Source: Alphaproteobacteria bacterium (lineage in GTDB: Bacteria; Pseudomonadota; Alphaproteobacteria; Micropepsales; Micropepsaceae). From it: a stretch of DNA of 11,102 nt. Of the stretch, positions 1-7,170 are shown piece after piece. The notes under the pieces are model-generated. The model saw only the letters and a list, made by a program, of their open reading frames with translations, was not told the DNA's origin and ran no database searches. Where the stretch lies: assembly GCA_003246795.1 (NCBI GenBank), contig QKCS01000168.1, forward strand, positions 1-11,102, read 5' to 3'. The stretch's first letter is position 1. Each line of letters begins with the position of its first letter. The position numbers were made by a program, and so were the translations under genes.

Positions 1-185
1 GGCTGCAAGGCGAGATCGAAGTGACGGGCACGTTCAAACATCGCAAGATCGAGTTGGTGAAAGAAGGGTTTGACCCCCGCGCGATCGCCGACCCGCTTCA
101 CTTCTTGGATCCCGTCACGAATCAATACGTCGCGCTGACGCCGGAGATTCACGATCGCATCGTCGCCGGCGAGATTCGTCTCTAG
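1..185 (+). CDS. Long-chain acyl-CoA synthetase, C-terminal fragment (5' end outside window)
   Basis: The frame that starts at base 3 is open from the window edge to a TAG at 183-185, giving the last 60 residues of a protein whose start lies upstream. The visible part contains VTGTFKHRK, then LVKEGFDP, ADPLHF and a closing VAGEIRL. From family knowledge this matches the C-terminal lid of the long-chain/very-long-chain acyl-CoA synthetase group related to FATP proteins, where a GTFKxRK...LVxEGFDP segment carries the C-terminal lysine region. These enzymes activate a fatty (or similar) carboxylic acid with ATP and CoA to give acyl-CoA, usually at the inner face of the membrane. The AMP-binding core is not visible, so substrate range cannot be judged. 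The gene is 30 bases upstream of a GNAT gene on the same strand and may be cotranscribed with it. Confidence 0.8.
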   Translation, partial: LQGEIEVTGTFKHRKIELVKEGFDPRAIADPLHFLDPVTNQYVALTPEIHDRIVAGEIRL

Positions 186-215
186 TCGCTGACGGGGCGT
201 CGAGGTGCAGATAAG

Positions 216-635
216 ATGGATGACTATGAGATATCGACCGACTCAGCGCGATTGGACGTTCCTTTGATCCATCGTTGGCTTTCGCAGCAGAGCTACTGGG
301 CGAAAGGCATTCCGCTTGACGTCGTCCGGCGCTCGATCGCAAACGCGCTGAACTTTGCCGTCTATCACCCGACGGACGGGCAGGTGGGGTTCGCGCGCGT
401 GATCACGGACCGGGCGACATTCGCTGATCTCGCCGACGTCTTCGTGCTCGAACGCGGTCGCGGCAAGGGCTTGTCGAAACGCTTGATGGAAGCGGTCCTG
501 TCCCATCCCGAACTGCAGGGTCTGCGGCGCTGGCTTCTGGCGACCCACGACGCGCACGGGCTCTACGAGCGGTTTGGCTTCACGCTGCCGAAAGTGTCAG
601 GCCGCTTGATGGAGCGGGTGAATCGCGGCGTCTAA
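216..635 (+). CDS. GNAT-family N-acetyltransferase, single domain
   Basis: This 139-residue protein is one GNAT fold. It should transfer an acetyl group from acetyl-CoA to an amine; the substrate cannot be read from the sequence. The acetyl-CoA pyrophosphate loop, motif A (Q/R-x-x-G-x-G/A), is R80-G-R-G83-K-G85, preceded by the beta-4 strand LADVFVLE (residues 72-79). Near the C-terminus HGLYERFGF (114-122) is the usual motif B, with Tyr117 placed as the likely general acid. The length is normal for a minimal GNAT protein. The ATG at 216 is supported by GAGGTG at 202-207, eight bases upstream. It lies 30 bases after the acyl-CoA synthetase stop, so the two may share a transcript, and 119 bases before the kinase gene. 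I am confident of the family and have no view on the substrate. Confidence 0.88.
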   Translation: MDDYEISTDSARLDVPLIHRWLSQQSYWAKGIPLDVVRRSIANALNFAVYHPTDGQVGFARVITDRATFADLADVFVLERGRGKGLSKRLMEAVLSHPELQGLRRWLLATHDAHGLYERFGFTLPKVSGRLMERVNRGV

Positions 636-754
636 GCGGCCGAAAACGGCGGCTCCGGAGGCGCGCAAGCACCGGCAGAAGGCCCGAATTCCGCGAAAAT
701 TTAACCCGGAGCCGTTAGCCTCGGCAGTGGTTTTGGGTATCGCCGGGTCATCAA
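636..754 (+). promoter_or_regulatory. Intergenic region upstream of the hybrid kinase
   Basis: This 119-base gap separates the GNAT stop from the kinase start and is the likely place for the kinase promoter. It has a short AT-rich patch (AAAATTTAA, about 696-704) in a GC-rich setting. I could not find a convincing -35/-10 pair. A nine-base inverted repeat spans much of it (see the separate entry). The kinase start has no strong Shine-Dalgarno sequence, so the exact 5' end of that gene is less certain than for its neighbours. Confidence 0.35.
650..714. repeat. Nine-base perfect inverted repeat between GNAT and kinase genes
   Basis: CGGCTCCGG at 650-658 is the exact reverse complement of CCGGAGCCG at 706-714, with 47 bases between. 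On the RNA, two G-U pairs (649/715 and 648/716) could extend the stem. The arms are GC-rich, but the loop is long and no T-run follows, so it does not look like a standard intrinsic terminator. It could be a weak structured leader, part of a factor-binding site, or chance in GC-rich DNA. Confidence 0.3.
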
Positions 755-3700
755 ATGTCGGCTCAAGGACCGTCGCCACGGGCTGACGACGTGGCAGCGC
801 GAGAGTTGCGCGCGGCGCCGCTCGCCGTGCTCGACGCGATCCCTCATGCGATTGTCGTGCTTGATGCGGCCGGCAATATCGACTTCGTCAACGCCTCATG
901 GCGCGAAGCGACCGAAAAGCAGTTGTTGTCGGGCGTCGTGGGCGATGCGTTCTTTAATGTCTTCTCTGACGCCGCCGACATCGAAAGACATCACGCCGCG
1001 ACGCACGCGCTGAGCGCCGTGCATGCCGTTCTCGACGGCGGACGGTCGACAAGTTCGTCTCAGTACCAGCGAAAGCTCGGCACACGGTCCATCTGGTTCC
1101 ACGTTTCGGTGAGGCGGCGGACGGATGCCGAAGCCGGCGCGCTCGTGATCTTCGAGGATCGTACCGAAATGCGCGAACACTACACCGACGCCGTCGATGC
1201 AAACCGCACCTTGCGCGACATCCTCGACCAATTGGCGCGAAGCGCGATTTGGAAGGATCACGAAGGTCGCATCCTCGGTGGGAATGCCTCGTTCTTCGCC
1301 AAGTATGGCTCCCAAAGCATCGTCGGGCAGTCGTTCGACAGCATCGAATGGCCGCAAGTGATCGCGGATACGTTCCGCGTCCTCGACCGGCAAGCCGCCG
1401 AATCCGGCCGCAGGAGGTCCGCTGTTGTTGAACTTCCCGCTGCGGACGGCGGGTTGACTCACTGGCTCGATCTCGCGAGCGCGCCTTTGAAGCGCGGCAG
1501 CGGCGCACCGCGCGGGATGATCAACCTTCTGATGGATATCACGCAGGAGGTCTTGCTCCGCGAAGAAGTCCGGCGCTCGGAACATCGCTTGCGCGTCGCC
1601 CTCGACGGCGCGCAGATGGGCGCATTCGACGTCGATCTTGCCAGCGGACGCGCGACCTACACCGCCCGCTGCAGCGAAATGCTCTTTTTTTCGCCCGCCG
1701 AGTTCGGAAACTCGATGCTGAATTGGTCGTCGCGGATCCATCCGGACGACATGGCCGAAACGATCGCGCAGATGGGCGAGCATATGCGCGGGCAAACCAA
1801 TCATTATACGTGCGAGCATAGAATGTTGGCGAAGGATCGCTCGTGGATCTGGGTTCGCGAGTCTGGCCAGATCATCGAGCGCAGGGCCGACGGCACGCCC
1901 ACGCGCATGGTGGGGATCTGTCTGGACATCACGCAGGAAAGGCAGGCGCACGAAACGTTGCAGCGAACGGCCAGACGGCTTCGCCTGGTGACGGAGGCGG
2001 CGAAGATCGGCACCTGGGAGTACGATTTCAAGACAGGGTTGATGGCCTGGGACGACCGCGAGTTCGAGGTCTTCGGGCAATTGCCGCGTTCGTTCAATCC
2101 CGGATCTTGGATAAAGACCGTTCACCCGGACGACCTGGAGCGCGTTCGCGGGGCGGTCGATCGGATGACCAATGAGTTCGTGCCCCTCAGGGAGCTGTTC
2201 CGCATCGTTCGATCGGATGGATCGATCGCGCATATTCAATCGTACGGCGTCGTCGGCAAGTCGCCGTCCGGCGAACCGCTCACCGCCACCGGAACCACGA
2301 TCGACGTCACGGCGGCGGCGGCATCGGCTGAAGCGGTCCTGCTCGCAAAACAGCAACTCGAAGCCGCAAACAAACGCCTGGGTGATTTCGTCGCAACGGC
2401 CACCGACTGGCTGTGGGAAGCCGATGCTGAGGGACGGATAACATACGCGTCCGAACGCTTCTTCGAAGTGTCGAAGATCGAACGCGACGAAATCATCGGC
2501 CGTCCGATTACCGATTTCGAGTTGTCGGAGGTCCACCAATCGCTGGATCCGGACGAGGTGCGGCGCTTCGGCGACAGACAGGATTTTCGCGACCTCGTCT
2601 TCCAATTGCCGCTCAAACCGGGCGCAGCGCTGCCGGGGCCATATCTCTACGTCCGTGTTAGCGGTAAGGCGCAACACGATCCCCAGGGCAAGTTTGCGGG
2701 CTATCTCGGAACGGCCACCGACATCACGGAAGCCGTCCATCAGGGCAACGCCACTAGGCAAGCCCAGAAGCTGCAGGCCGCAGGCACGCTCGCCTCCGGC
2801 GTGGCGCACGAGTTCAACAACATCTTGGCGATCATCCGCGGTCACGCGGACCTCGCGAAACGTTCGCTCGAGCGCGGCGAAATGCCGGAGGAAGATCTCT
2901 GTCACGTCATCGAGGCGGCGGCGCGTGGTTCGACCTTGACGAAAGGGCTGTTGACGTTCGGCCGCAAGGGCGCGTCGAGCGGCGTTTCGACCTTCGACAT
3001 CGGGGAACTGCTGGCCGAACAGCGCATGTTCTTGCGCCCGCTCACCGGCCCGCAGTTCGAGCTCGTCGTCGAGCGGCCGGACACCGCCGCGTTCATTCAC
3101 GCTGATCGTGACGGGGTCGCGCAAGCGATCATGAATCTGGTCGTCAACGCGAGGGACGCCTCGCCGAAGGGCGGCGAGATCAGGCTTGCCGTCGATGTCG
3201 TCGGCGCGTCCGCCGTCGCATCGCGCCTGGGCAAACCGCCGACGGATGGCCGCTTCGTGCGCGTGCGCGTCATGGACAACGGCGTCGGCATGGACGAAAG
3301 CGTCCTACAACGCATCTTCGAACCCTTCTTCACGACCAAGGACGTCGGCAAGGGCACGGGACTCGGCCTTCAGTACGTCTATGATCTCGTGAGCGACAGC
3401 AAGGGCTACCTCAATGTCGTGTCCGAAGTCGGTTGCGGCACGGCGTTCATGCTCTATTTCCCCGAAGCCGCGCCCGGCGAAACGGAAGACCTTGGGTCGA
3501 ACGCAGAGACGCCAAGATACGAGGGACGCACGGCTTTTGTCGTCGACGATGAAGCGGCGCTGACGGCTATCTACAAAGCAATGCTCGAAGACATGGGTTT
3601 CACGGCCATCGCGTGCGCCGACCCGGAGGCCGCCCTCCAGTTGGTCGACAACCACGCGGGCAATCTCGACTTGATCGTCACCGACGTTCTGATGCCAAAG

Positions 3701-3910
3701 TTGGAGGGACCGCATTTCGCTGAACTGGCGACGGCCCTTCGTCCGGAGGTCTCCGTCCTCTTCGTCACCGGCCAACCCGAGCGTGGCGCGCGCACCGGGG
3801 CCGCCGTGCCGAAAGGCGCCGTCGTTCTGCGCAAGCCGTTCACGCGCGACGACCTGGCGATCGCCGTCGCAAAGGTGCTCCAGGCCGGCGCCGCCAAATC
3901 GGCCGCGTAA
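755..3910 (+). CDS. Soluble hybrid sensor histidine kinase, five PAS domains plus receiver
   Basis: This 1051-residue protein should sense a signal through PAS domains, autophosphorylate a histidine and pass the phosphate to its own receiver. The order, from visible motifs, is: PAS1 about 22-140; PAS2 about 150-263; PAS3 about 277-393; PAS4 about 402-519; a helical linker about 520-543; PAS5 about 545-660; HisKA with acceptor His685 in AHEFNN (the HEFNN form seen in NtrB/CckA-like kinases); HATPase with N-box N794-N798, G1 box DNGVGM (841-846), F-box FEPFFTTK (855-862) and G2 box GKGTGLGL (865-872); and a receiver with acidic pair D931/D932, phospho-acceptor D977 in TDVLMP, T1005 and K1027 in RKPF. 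All catalytic residues are present, so it looks active. PAS3 and PAS4 both carry the HPDD motif of the PAS_3 type. I see no transmembrane segment or signal peptide, so it is probably cytosolic. No LOV cysteine motif (NCRFLQ) is present, and I cannot assign a cofactor. No partner regulator or HPt gene lies beside it. The ATG at 755 lacks a clear ribosome site; a GTG at 791 is an alternative that would leave all domains intact. Confidence 0.93.
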   Translation: MSAQGPSPRADDVAARELRAAPLAVLDAIPHAIVVLDAAGNIDFVNASWREATEKQLLSGVVGDAFFNVFSDAADIERHHAATHALSAVHAVLDGGRSTSSSQYQRKLGTRSIWFHVSVRRRTDAEAGALVIFEDRTEMREHYTDAVDANRTLRDILDQLARSAIWKDHEGRILGGNASFFAKYGSQSIVGQSFDSIEWPQVIADTFRVLDRQAAESGRRRSAVVELPAADGGLTHWLDLASAPLKRGSGAPRGMINLLMDITQEVLLREEVRRSEHRLRVALDGAQMGAFDVDLASGRATYTARCSEMLFFSPAEFGNSMLNWSSRIHPDDMAETIAQMGEHMRGQTNHYTCEHRMLAKDRSWIWVRESGQIIERRADGTPTRMVGICLDITQERQAHETLQRTARRLRLVTEAAKIGTWEYDFKTGLMAWDDREFEVFGQLPRSFNPGSWIKTVHPDDLERVRGAVDRMTNEFVPLRELFRIVRSDGSIAHIQSYGVVGKSPSGEPLTATGTTIDVTAAAASAEAVLLAKQQLEAANKRLGDFVATATDWLWEADAEGRITYASERFFEVSKIERDEIIGRPITDFELSEVHQSLDPDEVRRFGDRQDFRDLVFQLPLKPGAALPGPYLYVRVSGKAQHDPQGKFAGYLGTATDITEAVHQGNATRQAQKLQAAGTLASGVAHEFNNILAIIRGHADLAKRSLERGEMPEEDLCHVIEAAARGSTLTKGLLTFGRKGASSGVSTFDIGELLAEQRMFLRPLTGPQFELVVERPDTAAFIHADRDGVAQAIMNLVVNARDASPKGGEIRLAVDVVGASAVASRLGKPPTDGRFVRVRVMDNGVGMDESVLQRIFEPFFTTKDVGKGTGLGLQYVYDLVSDSKGYLNVVSEVGCGTAFMLYFPEAAPGETEDLGSNAETPRYEGRTAFVVDDEAALTAIYKAMLEDMGFTAIACADPEAALQLVDNHAGNLDLIVTDVLMPKLEGPHFAELATALRPEVSVLFVTGQPERGARTGAAVPKGAVVLRKPFTRDDLAIAVAKVLQAGAAKSAA

Positions 3911-3919
3911 GAAACAGCG

Positions 3920-5098
3920 TTATTCGGCCGCCGGCTTTTTCTCTTTCGCGGCTTGCTCGGCCTGATGCTTCTGGATCGTCTGCATCGCCGCCGACGTCGC
4001 CGCGCCGATGAACTTCTGCGCGTTGTCCTTGTCGGTCGCCCAAGCGAACGCCTCTTCGCGCGCCTTATTCGCCCGGTTGATCACGGGCGTCACATAGCGC
4101 TGCCATAGTTCGTAGGACTTCTTCGTGTTCTCGAAATCGGCCCAATTATGGGCAAGTTGCAGGAAGCAGCCGAACGCGCCCTGCTTCGCCTGCAAGCGTT
4201 GGACCTGCGCGATGGCGTCGTCGGGCGTACCGACGACGATGACGCCTTGTTCGACCAAGGCCTCGGCCGTCTGCATCTCGGGCTGCAGCGACCCCGCGGG
4301 ATTGATGCTGTTGAAGTAGAGCTGCCACTTCTTGAAGCCGAACTCGATGTTCTTGAACGCTTGTTCGCGCGTCGGGGCGATGTGCACCGGCCCGACGAGG
4401 CGCAGCTTCTCCGGGTCCATCTTGCGCCCGTTCTCGGCTGCCGTGTCGTTGGCGACTTTCCAGTTGATGGCGAGCGCGTCGTAGCCGCCCATCTGGGTCG
4501 CGGCCACGCACAACATGCCGAACCCATGCTTGCCGGCGAGCTTGCCGCCCGACGGCGTCACGCTCGACGCCACGCAGATTTCGGGATGCGGCCAGGAATA
4601 GGGGCGCAGCTGACACGTGGCGTTGACGAGGTTGAACCAGTCCGTCTTCTTCGTCACGCGTTCGCCCGCGAACAGCTTCAGGATCACGTCGATCCCTTCG
4701 ACCATGCGGTCGCGCTGCATCGACGGGTCGATGCCCATCTGGAACGCGTCGGAGGGAAGGAGACCGGGCCCCACGCCGAATATCACGCGCCCGCGCGTCT
4801 GATGATCGAGCTGCAGGATGCGGTTCGCCGTCGTCAGTGGGTTGTGATAGGGCAGCGAGACGACGCCCGTGCCCAGCTTGATCCGTCGCGTCCGCTCCGC
4901 CGCCGCCGCGATAAAGAGCTCGGGCGAAGCAATAATCTCATAGCCCGCCGAGTGGTGCTCGCCGATCCACGCCTCTTCGTAGCCGAGCCGGTCCAGATGC
5001 TCGATCAGCTCCAGATCGCGGTGGATGCACAACGTCGGATCTTCGTCGACCGGATGAAAGGGGGCCAGGAAGATTCCGTTACGGAGTCGGATGGTCAT
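3920..5098 (-). CDS. LLM-class flavin-dependent oxidoreductase (luciferase-like monooxygenase)
   Basis: The 392-residue product is a bacterial-luciferase-like TIM barrel, a family that uses reduced FMN (sometimes F420) to oxidise small organic substrates with O2. Seen in the sequence: the N-terminal strand NGIFLAPFHP (7-16), the segment GYEEAWIGEHHSAGYE (39-54) with the family's EHH active-site motif, KLGTGVVSLPYHNP (74-87), and RVIFGVGPGLLPSDA (104-118), which matches the flavin-phosphate region. In many genomes proteins of this type are labelled limonene 1,2-monooxygenase or alkanal monooxygenase; that is name transfer and I do not adopt it. The frame is open upstream, but the ATG at 5098 is preferred because GAGGAA precedes it by five bases and the family signature begins directly after it. 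The last dozen residues form a hydrophilic Ala/Lys/Glu tail. It converges on the kinase gene with nine bases between stops and diverges from the dehydrogenase. It lacks an adjacent flavin reductase gene, so reduced flavin must come from elsewhere. Confidence 0.9.
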   Translation of the reverse strand: MTIRLRNGIFLAPFHPVDEDPTLCIHRDLELIEHLDRLGYEEAWIGEHHSAGYEIIASPELFIAAAAERTRRIKLGTGVVSLPYHNPLTTANRILQLDHQTRGRVIFGVGPGLLPSDAFQMGIDPSMQRDRMVEGIDVILKLFAGERVTKKTDWFNLVNATCQLRPYSWPHPEICVASSVTPSGGKLAGKHGFGMLCVAATQMGGYDALAINWKVANDTAAENGRKMDPEKLRLVGPVHIAPTREQAFKNIEFGFKKWQLYFNSINPAGSLQPEMQTAEALVEQGVIVVGTPDDAIAQVQRLQAKQGAFGCFLQLAHNWADFENTKKSYELWQRYVTPVINRANKAREEAFAWATDKDNAQKFIGAATSAAMQTIQKHQAEQAAKEKKPAAE

Positions 5099-5204
5099 GA
5101 GCGTTCCTCGAGCATGCTTATGTGAATGACGATGGCTGGAACCCTGGCACATTGTGTGGCTATTGTCATCGCATCCGCCATTCGAAAGACGTAAGGAAAC
5201 ACTC
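5099..5204. promoter_or_regulatory. Divergent promoter region shared by LLM oxidoreductase and alcohol dehydrogenase
   Basis: Both genes start outward from this 106-base gap, so it must hold both promoters if each is transcribed alone. It is richer in A/T than the flanking genes. GAATGACGATGGC (5124-5136) and GCTATTGTCATCG (5159-5171) form an imperfect inverted repeat (9 of 13 positions pair), and AGCATGCT at 5111-5118 is an eight-base palindrome. Either could be an operator, but no regulator gene is adjacent. I could not assign -35/-10 boxes with confidence. The ribosome site AAGGAA at 5193-5198, six bases before the dehydrogenase ATG, is clear. Confidence 0.45.
5104..5109 (-). promoter_or_regulatory. 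Shine-Dalgarno site that fixes the start of the LLM oxidoreductase
   Basis: GAGGAA on the minus strand sits five bases before the ATG at 5098. It decides between this start and upstream in-frame starts, which would add up to 94 residues overlapping the divergent dehydrogenase gene. Confidence 0.75.
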
Positions 5205-6233
5205 ATGCGCGCCGCCGTCTTCAAGGAAATCGGAAAGCCTCTCGCGATCGAAACCATCGCCAACCCCGAGTGCGGTCCGACCGATCTGATCCTCAAGGTG
5301 AAGAACTGCGGAGTGTGCGGTTCCGATCTGCATATGACGGAAGCGACCTCGGTGCAGCCGCTGCCCGGCGGCAGCGTCATGGGTCACGAATTCGCGGGCG
5401 AGATCGTGGAGGTCGGCGCGGGCGTGAAGGGCAAGTGGAAGGTCGGCGAACGCGTCGCAGGCTTCCCCTACATCTACTGCGGCGAATGCGCCGGTTGCCG
5501 CAACGCCGGCTCCGGCTTCGGCGTTTGCGAGAAGGGCGTCGGCGTCGGCCTCGGCCAAAGCCACGGCGCTTATGCGGAATTCGTGCGCATCGGATCGACC
5601 GGCGCCCATCGTTTGCCGGACGTCGTGAACTTCCACGAAGGCGCGATGATCGAACCGCTCGCCGTCGGCCTGCACGCCGTCGACAAGTCGCAGATGGAAC
5701 GCGGTGCCACGGTGCTCGTCATCGGCGCGGGGCCCGTGGGCCTGTCCGTCATTCTGTGGGCGAAGTTCCTGGGCGCGCGTCACGTGATCGTGTCGGACAA
5801 GGCCGAAGGGCGCGCCAAGATGGCCGCCCGCTTCGGCGCGACCGATGCCGTCGACCCGTCGAAGGCGCTCGTGCCGCAAGTCGAGGCGATTGCGGGCAAG
5901 GGCCCCGACATTATCTTCGAATGCGTCGGCGCGCCCGGCCTCATCAACGAAACGATGATGATGGCCCCGCGCAACGCGAAGATCGTCGTCGCCGGCGTCT
6001 GCCAGCAGATGGACACGATCCTGCCCCTAGTGGGCGTCGTGAAGGAACTGACGCTCCAATTCGTCCTCGGCTACCGGCCGGCCGACTTCGACTTCATCAT
6101 CGACATGATCGCCAAGGACCGCGTCGACGTCGAACACATGATCACCGACGTCGTGAATTTGGAGCAGCTGCCGGCAGCCTTCGAAGCGCTGCGCAAGCCC
6201 ATGCATCAATGCAAGGTGATGCTGGAAAACTGA
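5205..6233 (+). CDS. Zinc-dependent medium-chain alcohol dehydrogenase
   Basis: This 342-residue protein belongs to the MDR family, which interconverts alcohols (or polyols) and carbonyl compounds with NAD(P). Catalytic-zinc ligands are placed at Cys38 in CGVCGSDLH and His61-Glu62 in MGHEFAGE. Four cysteines (92, 95, 98, 108) form the structural-zinc lobe, with nine residues between the last two where seven are usual. The Rossmann fold shows GAGPVG (174-179), and Asp198 at the end of the second strand (VSDK) suggests NAD rather than NADP. Length is normal. The ATG at 5205 has AAGGAA six bases upstream; an ATG 51 bases earlier adds residues that do not fit the family. It is closest in look to the threonine/2,3-butanediol dehydrogenase-like group, but the substrate is unknown. 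It diverges from the LLM oxidoreductase and converges on the GST gene with one base between stops. Confidence 0.92.
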   Translation: MRAAVFKEIGKPLAIETIANPECGPTDLILKVKNCGVCGSDLHMTEATSVQPLPGGSVMGHEFAGEIVEVGAGVKGKWKVGERVAGFPYIYCGECAGCRNAGSGFGVCEKGVGVGLGQSHGAYAEFVRIGSTGAHRLPDVVNFHEGAMIEPLAVGLHAVDKSQMERGATVLVIGAGPVGLSVILWAKFLGARHVIVSDKAEGRAKMAARFGATDAVDPSKALVPQVEAIAGKGPDIIFECVGAPGLINETMMMAPRNAKIVVAGVCQQMDTILPLVGVVKELTLQFVLGYRPADFDFIIDMIAKDRVDVEHMITDVVNLEQLPAAFEALRKPMHQCKVMLEN

Positions 6234-6234
6234 G

Positions 6235-7170
6235 CTAGGCCGTCATCACCCAAAAGCCCGCGCGCGGGAAGTGGACAACCACATCGCCGACCGCGGGGTT
6301 GTTCCGTTTGATCGCGATCTCCTGCGCGTTCGAAAACACGATCTCGCCCACCACCGGATCGCGGCCGTAGTCGTCTGGCATCACGCTGACGCGGTCGCCG
6401 GGCTTGCGGCTGTTGGGATCGTGCGGATCGGCAGAAGGCTTCGCCTCGGAGGTCGCCGTCTTCGCGATTCGCAACGCTTCTTTCGCATCCATCGGCGTCG
6501 GCTTTCCGTGACCAAGCGCCTTCACGCGCGCGTACCACGCCTCGACGCGCGGAAACTCGGCAAGCAGAGTCCCGGCAAGTTGGGGCAGGCCGCTCTTCAG
6601 GAACCATAGATTCATGTAGCAGTGAGCGTCGCTCACCGTGGGTTTCGCGCCGCCGGTCGACGGCGAGATGAATTCGCGTCCGTCCTTCAACTGCGCGTCC
6701 AGAAAGCCGACATGCGCGCGCCACTGGTCCTTCATGATCGGCGCGGCCGCCTTCATCTGCGCGTGGTCGAACGGCCGCTCCGGGAACATCTTCTCGCGGT
6801 CCTTGATGAACGCCTCCGGCACCATCGGCCCGATCTCGCCAAAGATCAGCGGCACGGTCGCTTGGAAGAACGGCCGATCGCTCCAGAACCCAAGCGCGAA
6901 ACTCAAGCCCGCGTTCGGCATGGCGGCGGGTTCGGGCACCCGCCGCTCGATCTCGCGCAGGATGATCTGCGTGTCGCAATAGATGTCGGCGCCGATCTGC
7001 ATGACGGGCGTCTTGCGATAGCCGCCGGTCAAGGGCATCAGATCGGGTTTCGGCATCATGTTCGGAATCTCGACCGAACGCCACGCCATGCCCTTCATGC
7101 CAAAGACAACGCGCACCTTCTCCGAGAACGGCGACGTCGGATAATGATGAATGATAAATTCGTGGGCCAT
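6235..7170 (-). CDS. Glutathione S-transferase-family protein with C-terminal extension
   Basis: The first 220 or so of 311 residues match a GST. The thioredoxin-like N-terminal part has YPTSPFSEKVRVVFGMKG (10-27) with Ser13 in the catalytic position, the cis-proline region KTPVMQIG (53-60, Pro55) and a CDTQIILREIE segment (65-75) where Asp66-Thr67 take the place of the usual Glu/Asp-Ser that holds the glutathione gamma-glutamyl group. A helical C-terminal domain follows (about 85-220). A linker rich in Lys, Ala and Pro (about 222-255) leads to an extra domain of about 55 residues (256-308) that begins KPGDRVSVMPDDYG and looks beta-rich; I cannot name it. GSTs are usually 200-230 residues, so this is a clear addition. 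Its ATG overlaps the upstream GST stop by one base (TGATG), so translation is probably coupled. Function is likely glutathione-dependent detoxification or catabolism of an unknown substrate. Confidence 0.85.
   Translation of the reverse strand: MAHEFIIHHYPTSPFSEKVRVVFGMKGMAWRSVEIPNMMPKPDLMPLTGGYRKTPVMQIGADIYCDTQIILREIERRVPEPAAMPNAGLSFALGFWSDRPFFQATVPLIFGEIGPMVPEAFIKDREKMFPERPFDHAQMKAAAPIMKDQWRAHVGFLDAQLKDGREFISPSTGGAKPTVSDAHCYMNLWFLKSGLPQLAGTLLAEFPRVEAWYARVKALGHGKPTPMDAKEALRIAKTATSEAKPSADPHDPNSRKPGDRVSVMPDDYGRDPVVGEIVFSNAQEIAIKRNNPAVGDVVVHFPRAGFWVMTA

Noticed and set aside
896..3124. A 742-codon open frame on the minus strand, antisense to the kinase gene
   Set aside because: Long antisense frames are common in GC-rich coding DNA. 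The translation is Arg-rich with no recognisable domain, while the plus strand encodes a full kinase with every motif in order.
3920..5098. Naming the LLM protein limonene 1,2-monooxygenase
   Set aside because: The family label is often transferred on fold alone; nothing in the neighbourhood (no epoxide hydrolase or flavin reductase) supports a limonene pathway.
4148..5125. A 325-codon plus-strand frame inside the LLM oxidoreductase
   Set aside because: It is the mirror of a well-supported gene with good Shine-Dalgarno and family motifs; the product is Arg/His-rich and resembles nothing.
5145..5162. Possible sigma-54 promoter (TGGCAC followed by GTGGC)
   Set aside because: The -24 element matches TGGCAC, but the required GC at -12 is one base out of register, and sigma-54 sites tolerate little spacing change.
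5138..5163. Possible EcfG-type general stress promoter (GGAAC)
   Set aside because: No CGTT-like -10 element occurs 16-17 bases downstream.
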